DNA from: Thomasclavelia ramosa DSM 1402
GTDB taxonomy: Bacteria; Bacillota_I; Bacilli_A; Erysipelotrichales; Coprobacillaceae
Direction: 5' to 3'
DNA: 64,000 nucleotides
Assembly (NCBI RefSeq): GCF_014131695.1
Contig: NZ_CP036346.1
Coordinates: 124,001-188,000 of the forward strand
Below, piece after piece: positions 1 to 10,031 of the stretch (its first letter is position 1; every line of letters starts with the position of its first letter). The notes below the pieces were generated by a model that did no database searches, had not been told where the DNA came from, and worked only from the letters and a program-made list of their open reading frames with translations. The position numbers were made by a program, and so were the translations under genes.

Positions 1-423
1 GGCTCGGCGATTGTCGCACAAGATGTGGAACAAAAGTTAACAAGAATTGGAAAAAAGGTAATCTATAATAAAGACTTACATGTTCAACTAACATTTAGTG
101 AAAGTATGAATAAAGAGGATGCAGCATTATTTATTAGTTATTCGGGTACTACAAAGGGACTTGTTGAAATTGCTAAAATGATAAAAAACAAAAATGTACC
201 AATTATATCAATTACTCAATTTAAGCCTAATCCACTTTCGAAATTAAGTGATATTATTTTACAAGTTCCTAATGAAGAAAAGGAAATAAGAATGGGAGCT
301 ATTTCATCAAGAATCTCATCACTAGTAATGACAGATTTATTATATTATGGTGTATTTAAAAATGATCTAACAGGAAATAAAGATAAGCTTATTGAAACAA
401 AAAGAATTGTTTCTAAAATATAG
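1..423 (+). CDS. RpiR/MurR-family regulator, C-terminal SIS domain (5' truncated)
   Basis: The frame is open from base 1, so the gene begins outside the window; 140 residues are visible. They form a sugar isomerase (SIS) sugar-phosphate-binding domain: an entry GSAIVAQD...K..RIG typical of RpiR-family regulators, then ISYSGTT (the phosphate-binding Ser/Thr loop) and a second strand IISITQF. The N-terminal helix-turn-helix is missing only because of the window edge. Position directly upstream of murQ, plus a perfect 9-1-9 palindrome in the promoter between them, suggests a MurR-like regulator sensing MurNAc-6-phosphate. Domain identity is strong; the ligand is inferred from the neighbour. Confidence 0.85.
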   Translation, partial: GSAIVAQDVEQKLTRIGKKVIYNKDLHVQLTFSESMNKEDAALFISYSGTTKGLVEIAKMIKNKNVPIISITQFKPNPLSKLSDIILQVPNEEKEIRMGAISSRISSLVMTDLLYYGVFKNDLTGNKDKLIETKRIVSKI

Positions 424-444
424 GCTTTTCTTTTTTTGTTTATA

Positions 445-507
445 GTGAAATAATATTTTAAATAATTTAACATTTATATTGAAATAATATTTCAATAGAT
501 ATATAAT
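445..507 (+). promoter_or_regulatory. murQ promoter with palindromic operator
   Basis: A -35 TTGAAA (479-484) and -10 TATAAT (502-507) are separated by 17 bases. A perfect inverted repeat, ATTGAAATAATATTTCAAT (478-496), covers the -35 and most of the spacer; a weaker copy, GTGAAATAATATTTTAA, lies at 445-461. TGAAA-N-TTTCA symmetry fits RpiR-family operators, and a repressor bound here would block RNA polymerase. The start point would fall near 514, giving a leader of only about 16 bases. Confidence 0.65.
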
Positions 508-529
508 AAATATGGAAGGAGTGGAATGG

Positions 530-1438
530 ATGAAATTAAGTCAATTAGATACAGAACAAATTAACAGCAATTCTTTGCACATTGATGAAATGACAACAGA
601 GGAAATTTTAACGGTTATTAATCAAGAAGATCAAAAAGTAGCAATTGCGGTAAAGGACGTCATACCACAAATTGCAAAAGCTGTTGACTGTATCTATGAA
701 AAAATGTGTATGGGTGGTAGATTGATTTATATGGGTGCCGGAACATCAGGACGTTTAGGGGTGCTAGATGCATCGGAATGCCCGCCAACATATGGAGTTG
801 ATCCTACTCTTGTCCAAGGTCTAATCGCTGGTGGTAAGGAAGCATTTACAACCGCAATTGAAGGTGCTGAAGATTCTAAAGAAATAGCAGTTGATGATTT
901 AAAAAAAATAGAACTTAGTCCATTGGATGTTGTTTGTGGAATAGCTGCTTCGGGAAGAACACCATATGTTGTTGGCGCTCTAGCGTATGCGCGCAAACTA
1001 GGATGTTCAACAATATCAATATGTTGTGTTAAAAACGGAGCAATATCTCAACATGCCCATTTCCCAATCGAAGCAGTTGTTGGCCCTGAAGTTATTACAG
1101 GGTCGACGAGAATGAAGGCTGGTACAGCACAAAAACTAATCCTTAATATGTTATCAACATCTGTAATGATAAAAAAAGGAAAAGTTTATAAAAATTTGAT
1201 GGTTGATGTACAGCCAACAAATGAAAAACTAAGAATTCGAGCTATAAATATTGTTCAGCAAGCTATTAGTGTTGATGAGGGAACTGCAAAAGAATTATTA
1301 ATTGAAGCAGATAACAATGTAAAAATAGCAATTTTAAAGGGTCTAACTAATATGAGTAAAGAAGAATGCCTAAAAGCATTGAAAGATAGTGATGAAAATA
1401 TTAGTCAAACTATAAGAACGATAACTAAAGGAGAATAA
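530..1438 (+). CDS. murQ: N-acetylmuramic acid 6-phosphate etherase
   Basis: MurQ cleaves the D-lactyl ether of MurNAc-6-phosphate to give GlcNAc-6-phosphate, a cytoplasmic step in peptidoglycan recycling. The start at 530 is chosen because GGAAGGAG (514-521) sits 8 bases upstream; an in-frame ATG at 512 lies before that site. The 302-residue product is family-typical. It shows the SIS loop MGAGTSGRLG (68-77), Glu83 in DASECPPTYG and Glu114 in EGAEDS, which match the catalytic glutamates of E. coli MurQ in position, and the family signature around GSTRMKAGTAQK. First gene of an operon with a membrane protein, an EIIC, a sugar kinase and a GH1 enzyme. Confidence 0.95.
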   Translation: MKLSQLDTEQINSNSLHIDEMTTEEILTVINQEDQKVAIAVKDVIPQIAKAVDCIYEKMCMGGRLIYMGAGTSGRLGVLDASECPPTYGVDPTLVQGLIAGGKEAFTTAIEGAEDSKEIAVDDLKKIELSPLDVVCGIAASGRTPYVVGALAYARKLGCSTISICCVKNGAISQHAHFPIEAVVGPEVITGSTRMKAGTAQKLILNMLSTSVMIKKGKVYKNLMVDVQPTNEKLRIRAINIVQQAISVDEGTAKELLIEADNNVKIAILKGLTNMSKEECLKALKDSDENISQTIRTITKGE

Positions 1439-1442
1439 GTAT

Positions 1443-1775
1443 ATGAATAAGTATGTAGTCAAAAACAATACCAAAAAAGAATATAAAAATATATTTGGCA
1501 AAACAGATTATGATATCCCAATGTTTGGATTTAAAAGTGCTTTATTCATTCTAATGACGACTATGTTGTCATTATTGATTTGTATAAACATATTAAATTA
1601 TTTAAAAATAGATTTTCGTATTCCTAATGCTTTAATTTCTGGTATTGTTTGTGGCTTTAGCGTAGCTTATTCACAATTTTTTATTGAGCGAAAAAAAGGA
1701 GTATGCAAAAACTTTTGGATTGTTGGAACTATATTTAGTTTGATTGCTTTTATGGTTATATTCATGATTAAATAG
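1443..1775 (+). CDS. Small membrane protein of the murQ operon, unknown function
   Basis: 110 residues with three probable membrane segments (about 30-50, 59-80 and 90-109) and a charged, Lys/Asn-rich N-terminal tail. I do not recognise the family. The gene starts 4 bases after murQ with its ribosome binding site AAGGAG inside the murQ end, and stops 12 bases before the EIIC gene, so it is co-transcribed. Position suggests an accessory to uptake or a membrane partner of the permease, but no motif supports a specific role. Confidence 0.75.
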   Translation: MNKYVVKNNTKKEYKNIFGKTDYDIPMFGFKSALFILMTTMLSLLICINILNYLKIDFRIPNALISGIVCGFSVAYSQFFIERKKGVCKNFWIVGTIFSLIAFMVIFMIK

Positions 1776-1787
1776 GAGGAAAATAAG

Positions 1788-3140
1788 ATGTTTACAAAAA
1801 TATCTAATTTGATAGAAGGAAAACTAGCAGGACCACTTGAAAAACTTTCTAATCAAAGACATTTACGGGCTATCCGTGATGGAATTATAGCAACCTTGCC
1901 ATTAATTATTGTTAGTTCATTATTAATGGTTGTAGCATTTTCATATAATCAAATGCCCGCAGATTGGGGCATTACCCAATTTATTAAAAATAACGCAGTA
2001 GCAATTTTATTGCCATATAGAATGTCAATGTATATTATGACGCTATATGCAGTGTTTGGAATAGGTTATTCACTTGCTAAATCATATAATTTGGATGGCT
2101 TGAGTGGTGCGATTTTAGCTGAATTAACTTTTTTATTGACAATTGTACCAGTTTCGATGCCAGATATTACAGAGTCAATTAGTGCATTAGCTAGTAAAAA
2201 TGCCGAATTAAATGCTTTTTTACAAGGTTTGCCTTCAGGCTATGTTATTCCAGCAGAAAATCTTGGTTCGGCGGGAATGTTTATTGGAATTATCTCGGCT
2301 TTTATCGGGGTAGAAATTTATCGTTTTACACAAGTTAAAGGTTTGAAAATCTCAATGCCGGCGGCAGTACCCCCTGCAGTAGCAAGATCTTTTGAATCGT
2401 TAACTCCTACGGTTATTATTATTTTAGGAGTTTCTACAATTACAATGTGGTTAGGTATCAATGTGCATACTATCGTTGGTAACTTAATCAAGCCATTGAT
2501 AAATGCAACAGATACCTTACCATCAACATTACTAATCATATTTTTAATTATGTTTTTCTGGTCATTTGGTATTCATGGAGATTCGATTGTTTCTTCGCTA
2601 GCAAGACCAATCTGGTTAATTTTATTAGATCAAAATACAGCTGCAATTGCAGCTGGTAAAGCGGCTACTCATATTGGTGTAGAACCATTCTTACAATGGT
2701 TTGTTCATATCGGTGGTTCAGGAGCAACATTGGGATTAGCAATACTATTCTGTGTAAAAGCAAAATCTAAATATGGTAAAACATTAGGAAGAACAACGAT
2801 TTTACCGTCAATATTTAATATCAATGAGCCGATGATTTTTGGGGCTCCAATCGTTTTAAACCCAATGCTACTAATTCCATTTATTATTATTCCGCTAATT
2901 TGTGCAACTATTGCCTGGATTGCAACTTCTATGCATTTAGTCAATTGTGCTGTTACAATAGCTCCATGGACATTACCAGGACCAATTGGTGCATACTTGG
3001 CTTGCGGTGGTGACTGGCGAGCTGCGGTATTAAATATTATCTTAATTATTATATCAGTGATTATTTATTATCCGTTCTTTAAAATGTACGATAATGAATT
3101 ATTAGCAGAGGAAAAATCTAAAGAAGCAGTAAGTGCATAG
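1788..3140 (+). CDS. PTS permease EIIC, lactose/cellobiose family
   Basis: 450-residue integral membrane component of a phosphotransferase system that moves and phosphorylates a sugar. The opening FTKISNLIEGKLAGPLEKLS...RAIRDGI and the loop FSFGIHGD-like segment (here FWSFGIHGDS) are characteristic of lactose/cellobiose-family EIIC, as is the late NEPMIFGAP motif. Ribosome binding site AGGAGG precedes the ATG. No IIA or IIB partner is encoded in the window, so it must use components made elsewhere. Neighbours (MurQ, BadF kinase, GH1) suggest an amino-sugar or amino-sugar disaccharide rather than cellobiose itself; that is inference. Confidence 0.9.
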   Translation: MFTKISNLIEGKLAGPLEKLSNQRHLRAIRDGIIATLPLIIVSSLLMVVAFSYNQMPADWGITQFIKNNAVAILLPYRMSMYIMTLYAVFGIGYSLAKSYNLDGLSGAILAELTFLLTIVPVSMPDITESISALASKNAELNAFLQGLPSGYVIPAENLGSAGMFIGIISAFIGVEIYRFTQVKGLKISMPAAVPPAVARSFESLTPTVIIILGVSTITMWLGINVHTIVGNLIKPLINATDTLPSTLLIIFLIMFFWSFGIHGDSIVSSLARPIWLILLDQNTAAIAAGKAATHIGVEPFLQWFVHIGGSGATLGLAILFCVKAKSKYGKTLGRTTILPSIFNINEPMIFGAPIVLNPMLLIPFIIIPLICATIAWIATSMHLVNCAVTIAPWTLPGPIGAYLACGGDWRAAVLNIILIIISVIIYYPFFKMYDNELLAEEKSKEAVSA

Positions 3141-3157
3141 AAAATAGGGAGTTATTT

Positions 3158-4033
3158 ATGTTGTATATCGGTATTGATGGTGGTGGAACTAAAACAAAGA
3201 TGGCACTCTTTGATGATGCAGGAAGAAAATTAAAAGAAATAATAAAGCCATCAGTACATGTTTTAACACAACCAAGAGAAATATGTATTCAAATTTTAAA
3301 AGATGGTGTGATGGGATTAGATGCAAATTTTCAAGCAAAAGTGATTGCAGGGCTGGCTGGATATGGAGAACAAAAAGAAGTTAGAAATAAAATTGCGACT
3401 ATTTGTAAGGAAGCATTTGGAAATCGAGAATTCTCCTTATACAGTGATGTTAGGATTGCTATTACTGGAGCTTTAGGTGGTGGTGATGGGATTGTAGTTG
3501 TAGCTGGAACAGGTTCAATCGCATTATCATCTAAAAATAACCATATTACTAGATGTGGAGGATGGGGCTACCAGCTAGGTGATGAAGGAAGTGCTTATTG
3601 GATTGCCAAGCGCATGTTAGCCCTCTATTGCCAACAAGTTGATGGTCGACTAGAAAAGACACAGTTATACTATTTAATTAAAGAAAAATGTAAACTAGAA
3701 AATGATTACGATATTATCACTTTTATTAATAAACTTAATCATGATCGAACATCAATTGCTTCATTAGCAAAACTAAACGGTATAGCAGCTAAAGATAATG
3801 ATAAATATGCTTTACAAATATATAAAGAGGCAGCTTATGAAATTGCTGTTCTAATTAAAGCATTGGCCAAAAACTTTACTTCTCCCTTTAAAGTATCGTA
3901 TATTGGTGGAGTTTTTGAATATGGAGAAGATTATGTATTAAAGCCATTGAATAATTATCTCCAGCCACTATCATGTCAGCTTGTTGCCCCTTTATACAGT
4001 CCAGAATATGGAGCATACTTGTTAGGTAAAAAA

Positions 4034-4036
<3 letters not shown>
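3158..4036 (+). CDS. murK: BadF/BadG/BcrA-type sugar kinase, probable MurNAc/GlcNAc kinase
   Basis: 292-residue ATPase of the BadF/BadG/BcrA/BcrD (GlcNAc kinase-like) fold. The N-terminal phosphate loop GIDGGGTKTK (5-14) and the central VVVAGTGSIA and GGWGYQLGDEGSAYWI motifs are typical of N-acetylhexosamine kinases. In Clostridium acetobutylicum a homologous kinase, MurK, phosphorylates MurNAc and GlcNAc next to MurQ, and the same pairing is seen here. It would convert non-phosphorylated amino sugar released inside the cell to the 6- or 1-phosphate form. The gene symbol rests on context plus family; a plain GlcNAc kinase is the main alternative. Confidence 0.75.
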
Positions 4037-5524
<1,488 letters not shown>

Positions 5525-5531
5525 GATAAGA

Positions 5532-5567
5532 AAGATAGGTTCGTTTCATTAATATCCTATCTTTTTA
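5532..5567 (+). terminator. Terminator of the murQ operon
   Basis: Stem AAGATAGG (5532-5539) with CCTATCTT (5556-5563), followed by a T run, directly after the GH1 stop codon. Confidence 0.75.
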
Positions 5568-5670
5568 TCTTGTTTTACGTAATAAACCGTATCTTTACGA
5601 CAAAAATATCGTGAATTTTCATAAGTAATAGTATAATGATTATGTGAATTTATGGGAGAGTAAAGATAAA

Positions 5671-6621
5671 ATGAAGAAAATAAAAGACTATATTTTAGCT
5701 CATAAGATCAAGGTAACGATCATAATTATTATTTTATTAGGTATTATTGGTGCATTGGGGAAAGAGCAACCGAAATTAATACTTAAACAGAATACTGTTA
5801 ATCTAGAATATGGAGAAAATTTTAATTATTTAGATTATGTTGATAAGAATAAATTTGATGAAGAAGATATTTCATATAGCTGTGATGGTTTTGATGAAGA
5901 TAATCCAGCAGTAGGTAAATATACTATCACTTATAAATATGGTAATAGTAAAAAGAAATTAACGCTTAATATCAAAGATACGACAGCACCGCAATTAATC
6001 CAAACAAAAGAAATTGATATTATTGAAAATGATGAAATAGATTATCGTGATTATTTAGAAATAAAAGAACTATCAAAATATGAGCTTGAAATTGATGATA
6101 GTGGTGTAAGTTATTTAGCAGCTGGAAATTATAATGCTAGTATTAAGGCAAGTGATAAATACGGAAATACATCTACCTTGATCATGCCAGTAAGTATTAA
6201 GGCATTAGAATTAGAGCTTTCAACTACTACATTAAATCTAGAAGAAAATCAAAATAATACTATAAATATAAAAACAAATAGTACTCAACCGGTAGTTTAT
6301 ACATCTAGTGATGAAACGATTGCGACAGTTGATCAAAGTGGAAATATTAAAGCATTAAAATCAGGAACGGTAAAAATAACAGCAGCAATTAAAAATAAAT
6401 CAGTTACATGTAATGTGACCGTAAAAGGAAAACCGGTAGAAACATCCTCTATTCGAACTCCTGTGGCAGATGATAATATTTCTACAACTGTTTATATTAC
6501 TAAGACAGGAGACTGCTATCATTCAAGTGGTTGTGGCTATTTATCACGTAGTAAAATAGCTATCTCAAAATCTACTGCAATAAATACAGGATATCGCCCT
6601 TGCAGTAGATGTCATCCATAG
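5671..6621 (+). CDS. Membrane-anchored Ig-like surface protein with C-terminal Cys motif
   Basis: Start at 5671 is preferred: GGGAGAG (5654-5660) is correctly spaced, while the open frame back to a GTG at 5644 has none. The 316-residue product has one N-terminal hydrophobic anchor (about 13-30), then a DUF5011/cadherin-like beta domain ending KDTTAPQL, a second beta domain, and a bacterial Ig-like group 2 domain (about 185-260, with YTSSDETIATVD and SGTVKITA). It ends in about 40 residues with four cysteines and two nearby histidines (DCYHSSGCGYLS ... YRPCSRCHP), resembling a small zinc- or disulfide-stabilised module. Likely displayed outside the membrane. Function unknown. Flanked by terminators, so monocistronic. 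Confidence 0.8.
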   Translation: MKKIKDYILAHKIKVTIIIIILLGIIGALGKEQPKLILKQNTVNLEYGENFNYLDYVDKNKFDEEDISYSCDGFDEDNPAVGKYTITYKYGNSKKKLTLNIKDTTAPQLIQTKEIDIIENDEIDYRDYLEIKELSKYELEIDDSGVSYLAAGNYNASIKASDKYGNTSTLIMPVSIKALELELSTTTLNLEENQNNTINIKTNSTQPVVYTSSDETIATVDQSGNIKALKSGTVKITAAIKNKSVTCNVTVKGKPVETSSIRTPVADDNISTTVYITKTGDCYHSSGCGYLSRSKIAISKSTAINTGYRPCSRCHP

Positions 6622-6629
6622 TGTAACAT

Positions 6630-6654
6630 GATCTCATGAAAGTGAGATCGTTTT
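6630..6654 (+). terminator. Terminator after the Ig-like protein gene
   Basis: GATCTCA (6630-6636) pairs with TGAGATC (6643-6649), followed by GTTTT. Confidence 0.7.
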
Positions 6655-6671
6655 ATATTTTAAAAATAATA

Positions 6672-6694
6672 AAAGACACTTAAAAAGTGTCTTT
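6672..6694 (-). terminator. Terminator of the minus-strand lipoprotein gene
   Basis: Perfect 10-base stem AAAGACACTT / AAGTGTCTTT with a 3-base loop. Read on the minus strand it is followed by TTTTATTATTTTT; it can also act on the plus strand. Confidence 0.8.
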
Positions 6695-6698
6695 CAGA

Positions 6699-7133
6699 CT
6701 ATGAATTTAAAGATTTTCCTTTATCTTCATGGACTTGAAGGGCATAGTTTACTAGATCATCTATAGATAAATCTAATTTTTTTAATATTTTTTTAGCTTC
6801 CTTTTGGGCACTTTCACTAATAATATTATCATCATTTTTGTCGACATAGATAAAACCAATAATCGTTTTATCGATATTACTATTATCGGCAGGTAAGACA
6901 ATATATGAAATAGAAGTAACAACCTTCTTTTCTAAATAAGCACAAAATTGAATGCGGTCTTTATCCTTTTCTGTCTTAGTAATATTTACAGCTGTGAAAT
7001 CATCGGTTAAATAAGAAATATCATATCCAGCATCTTGAAGCTTTTTAGTTACTTTACCCATGGCATCATTAGTGCAGCCAATCATTAAAAAGCATAATCC
7101 GATTATTAATAAAGATTTTTTAAACTGTTTCAT
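6699..7133 (-). CDS. Small lipoprotein of unknown function
   Basis: The start at 7133 has AAGGAG about 5 bases upstream and opens a clean lipoprotein signal: MKQFKKS, a hydrophobic stretch, then FLMIGC with the likely lipidated cysteine, a slightly relaxed lipobox. The open frame extends further upstream but without a ribosome binding site. The mature part, about 125 residues, is a mixed alpha/beta sequence rich in Asp and Lys with no motif I recognise. It is probably anchored outside the cytoplasmic membrane. Transcribed alone, divergently from the MGMT-domain gene at 7254. Confidence 0.75.
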   Translation of the reverse strand: MKQFKKSLLIIGLCFLMIGCTNDAMGKVTKKLQDAGYDISYLTDDFTAVNITKTEKDKDRIQFCAYLEKKVVTSISYIVLPADNSNIDKTIIGFIYVDKNDDNIISESAQKEAKKILKKLDLSIDDLVNYALQVHEDKGKSLNS

Positions 7134-7253
7134 AAATCTCCTTTCCCAAGCTAATAAAATAATTATACAAAAAAGTATAATAAAATACAAAAAAATAAAT
7201 TTTTTTGCATTTTTTCGATAATTAGATAAAATAAAAATATAGGAGGTGATTAT

Positions 7254-7553
7254 ATGGATGAGGATTTAATTTTTCAAGTATTAGCAATCGTGTCTGAAAT
7301 ACCTTGGGGGAAAGTTGCCAGCTATAAACAAATAGCATCGTTGGCAGGACGACCCAAGAATGCGCGATTAGTGGGAAAAATTTTAAGTCATGCTTCTATG
7401 TATGGAGATTATCCATGTCATCGAGTTGTAAATAGCGCAGGAAGACTTGTACCTGAATGGTACGAACAACGTGATTTACTTTTAGAAGAAGATGTATGTT
7501 TTAAAGATAATGGCAATGTTGATATGAAAAAATGTAAATGGCAGTTAGATTAA
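7254..7553 (+). CDS. MGMT-family DNA-binding protein (single-domain)
   Basis: 99 residues corresponding to the C-terminal helix-turn-helix/active-site domain of O6-alkylguanine-DNA alkyltransferases. The opening DLIFQVLAIVSEIPWGKVASYKQIA and the motif YPCHRVVNSAGRL are diagnostic (full strings broken here by position: residues 4-28 and about 60-72). Cys is retained in PCHRV, where the non-enzymatic ATL proteins carry Trp, so a reduced alkyltransferase is possible. The usual N-terminal domain is absent. AGGAGGTGAT precedes the ATG. Role in alkylation repair is inferred from the family. Confidence 0.85.
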   Translation: MDEDLIFQVLAIVSEIPWGKVASYKQIASLAGRPKNARLVGKILSHASMYGDYPCHRVVNSAGRLVPEWYEQRDLLLEEDVCFKDNGNVDMKKCKWQLD

Positions 7554-7567
7554 ATCTAATTGTTTTT
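7545..7567 (+). terminator. Weak terminator after the MGMT-domain gene
   Basis: TTAGA/TCTAA short hairpin overlapping the stop codon and followed after TTG by seven T. The stem is short, so efficiency is doubtful. Confidence 0.45.
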
Positions 7568-7663
7568 TTGTAAGAAATTGCCTTATCAAACTATAAAAAT
7601 GAAGGAAATTAGCAATGTTAAGATAATGTAAAGATGTTTTTTTTAAAAAACTTTTTTTGTCGT

Positions 7664-7712
7664 GAAAATATCTACGAAATATCTACAAATTTTCAATTAT
7701 TTATTGTATAAT
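7664..7712 (+). promoter_or_regulatory. tsaC operon promoter region with direct repeat
   Basis: A perfect -10 TATAAT (7707-7712) lies about 15 bases before the GAGGTGAT ribosome binding site. Upstream are two near-identical copies of GAAATATCTAC (7664-7675 with an extra A, and 7676-7686), themselves flanked by TGAAAAT and ATTTTCA. No good -35 is visible, so the repeat may be an activator or repressor site. Confidence 0.45.
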
Positions 7713-7732
7713 GGGGCAAATGAGGTGATTCC

Positions 7733-8338
7733 ATGAATACAGTTTCAGTCGAAAAAAATGCCATTGAAGAAGTCGCTAAGTTAGTTAGCGATAGTCGAGT
7801 TGTGGCTTTTCCAACTGAGACTGTTTTTGGGTTAGGAGTTAAGTTTGGCTCACATCAGGCATTGGATGCACTATATGAATTAAAGCACCGCGATAAAGGA
7901 AAAGCAATTTCTATGATGATTAGTAAGGCAGAGGATATTGAAAAATATGCTTATGTTGATGAAACTGCAAAAAAACTTATTGCGGCTTTTATGCCGGGAA
8001 TGATCACTATCATTTTAAAGAAACGCCCACATATTGATGATTATTTTACGGCTTCACTAGATACTATTGGAATCAGGATACCAGATGATCCATTTGTTTT
8101 ATCATTATTAGATAAAACAGGACCAATGTTAGTAACTAGCGCCAATCTTTCTGGAGAAAATAGTCTTGTTGACGACAAAGCAGTAATGAAAGTATTTCAT
8201 GGAAAGATTCCTTTAATTGTTAAAGGTGAAAGCATCAGTAAGGAGGCAAGTACAATTGTTGACTTAAGTAAGGGTAAAGTGGAAATATTAAGATTAGGTG
8301 ATATTTCTAAGGAACAAATAGCGGAGGTAATTGAATGA
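7733..8338 (+). CDS. tsaC: L-threonylcarbamoyladenylate synthase (TsaC/YrdC/YwlC type)
   Basis: 201-residue YrdC-fold enzyme that makes threonylcarbamoyl-AMP from threonine, bicarbonate and ATP, the first step of the t6A37 modification of tRNAs reading ANN codons. Seen: AFPTETVFGLGV near residue 25, the ELKHRDKGKAISMMI nucleotide-binding stretch and VTSANLSGE. It stops after the YrdC domain, so it is the short TsaC form without the Sua5 C-terminal domain. It overlaps rpiB by an ATGA junction and heads the tsaC-rpiB-glyA-upp cluster, the same order as ywlC...ywlF-glyA-upp in Bacillus subtilis. Confidence 0.93.
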   Translation: MNTVSVEKNAIEEVAKLVSDSRVVAFPTETVFGLGVKFGSHQALDALYELKHRDKGKAISMMISKAEDIEKYAYVDETAKKLIAAFMPGMITIILKKRPHIDDYFTASLDTIGIRIPDDPFVLSLLDKTGPMLVTSANLSGENSLVDDKAVMKVFHGKIPLIVKGESISKEASTIVDLSKGKVEILRLGDISKEQIAEVIE

Positions 8339-8778
8339 AAATTGCAATGGCTTGTGACCATGGTGGCTTAAGACTAAAAAATGTTTTAAAAGATTATTTA
8401 GAAGCTAATGGTTACATAGTAGAAGATTTCGGAACATACAGCGAAGATAGTTGTGATTATCCTGATTATGCAGGAAAAGCAGCTAAAGCGGTTGCTAGTG
8501 GATCGTGCGACAGAGGGGTTGTCGTATGTGGAACTGGTATCGGTGTAAGTATTACTGCTAATAAAGTGAAAGGAATTCGCTGTGCGTTATGCCACGATGT
8601 ATTTAGCGCCAAAGCAACTCGAGCACATAATGATACTAACATGATTGCTATGGGGCAACGAGTTATTGGTGAAGGTTTAGCTTTAGAAATTTTAACAGCC
8701 TGGTTAGAAGGCAAATATGAAGGTGGTCGACATGACCAGCGGATTGCAAAAATGATGGCTTACGAGGGGGAAGAGTAA
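8335..8778 (+). CDS. rpiB: Ribose 5-phosphate isomerase B
   Basis: 147-residue RpiB/LacAB-family isomerase interconverting ribose 5-phosphate and ribulose 5-phosphate in the pentose phosphate pathway. Seen: [10 protein letters not shown] at the N-terminus, catalytic Cys in [11 protein letters not shown], and [14 protein letters not shown] near the end, all in the family arrangement. It shares a 4-base ATGA overlap with tsaC and is separated from glyA by a single base, so translational coupling is likely. Substrate specificity for allose 6-phosphate is the usual alternative but less likely in this housekeeping cluster. Confidence 0.92.
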   Translation: MKIAMACDHGGLRLKNVLKDYLEANGYIVEDFGTYSEDSCDYPDYAGKAAKAVASGSCDRGVVVCGTGIGVSITANKVKGIRCALCHDVFSAKATRAHNDTNMIAMGQRVIGEGLALEILTAWLEGKYEGGRHDQRIAKMMAYEGEE

Positions 8779-8779
8779 A

Positions 8780-10018
8780 ATGAAAGACATCGCAGTATTT
8801 GAAAGTGTAGAGAGAGAATTAAATCGTCAAAGAAACAATATTGAGTTAATTGCTTCTGAAAACTTTGTTTCACCAGAAATCTTAGAATTGGCAGGAACTG
8901 TATTAACTAATAAATATGCAGAAGGTTATCCAGGAAAAAGATATTATGGTGGATGTAAATTTGTTGATGAAGTGGAAACACTAGCTAAAGAAAGACTATG
9001 TAAGATTTATGGTGCTGAGTATGCTAATGTTCAGCCTCATAGTGGAGCGCAAGCAAACACAGCGGTATATATGGCGTTATTAAATCATGGTGATAAGGTA
9101 TTAGGAATGTCTCTTGCTGATGGTGGACATTTAACACATGGACATCCATTAAACTATTCAGGAATCAATTATGAATTCCACAGTTACGGGGTAACTAAAG
9201 AAACTGAAACTATTGATTATGAAGATTTTAAGAAAAAATGCCAAGAGGTCAAACCAAAATTAGTAGTAGCTGGTGCTAGTGCATATTCTAGAACGATTGA
9301 TTTTGAATACATGGCAAAATGCGCGCATGAAGTTGGGGCGATGTTTATGGTTGATATGGCACATATCGCAGGGTTAGTGGCAGCGGGACTGCATCCATCA
9401 CCATTTCCTCATGCTGATATTGTAACAACAACGACTCACAAAACTTTACGTGGACCTCGTGGTGGGGTAATTATGTGTAAAGAAAAATATGCAGCTGATA
9501 TTGATCGTGCGGTGTTCCCAGGAATGCAAGGTGGTCCATTGATGCATATTATTGCTGCTAAAGCCGCTTGTTTTTATGAAGCAATGCAACCAGAATTTAA
9601 AGAATATGCAGCTCAAGTAATTAAAAATGCTAAAGCATTAGAAACAGCATTAAAAGAAGAGGGATTCAGATTAGTTGCTGATGGAACTGATAATCATCTG
9701 ATTTTAATTGATGTAAAAGCAAGTTGCGGTATTTCAGGTAAAAAAGCAGAACGTTTATTAGATGAAATTAATATTACTGCAAATAAAAATGCTATCCCAT
9801 TTGATACAGAAAAACCATTTAAAGCAAGTGGTATTCGGGTTGGGACCCCTGCAATGACTACTAAAGGATTTACAGAAGAAGATTTTAGAGAAGTAGGTAA
9901 GATTATTGCTTATCGCTTAAAAAATGAAGAAACTGATGAAATCAAAGAAGAATGCTTAAAGAGAGTTAGAGCATTAACTGATAAAGTAGAAATGTATCAT
10001 GATATAAAATACATTTAA
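8780..10018 (+). CDS. glyA: Serine hydroxymethyltransferase
   Basis: 412-residue PLP enzyme that transfers the serine hydroxymethyl group to tetrahydrofolate, supplying glycine and one-carbon units. Seen: [15 protein letters not shown] near the N-terminus, [11 protein letters not shown] for folate and PLP binding, and the PLP lysine in [14 protein letters not shown]. Length is standard. GAGGGGGAAGAG at the end of rpiB acts as its ribosome binding site. Cytoplasmic, cotranscribed with rpiB and upp. Confidence 0.97.
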   Translation: MKDIAVFESVERELNRQRNNIELIASENFVSPEILELAGTVLTNKYAEGYPGKRYYGGCKFVDEVETLAKERLCKIYGAEYANVQPHSGAQANTAVYMALLNHGDKVLGMSLADGGHLTHGHPLNYSGINYEFHSYGVTKETETIDYEDFKKKCQEVKPKLVVAGASAYSRTIDFEYMAKCAHEVGAMFMVDMAHIAGLVAAGLHPSPFPHADIVTTTTHKTLRGPRGGVIMCKEKYAADIDRAVFPGMQGGPLMHIIAAKAACFYEAMQPEFKEYAAQVIKNAKALETALKEEGFRLVADGTDNHLILIDVKASCGISGKKAERLLDEINITANKNAIPFDTEKPFKASGIRVGTPAMTTKGFTEEDFREVGKIIAYRLKNEETDEIKEECLKRVRALTDKVEMYHDIKYI

Positions 10019-10031
10019 GGAGTGAATTTAT

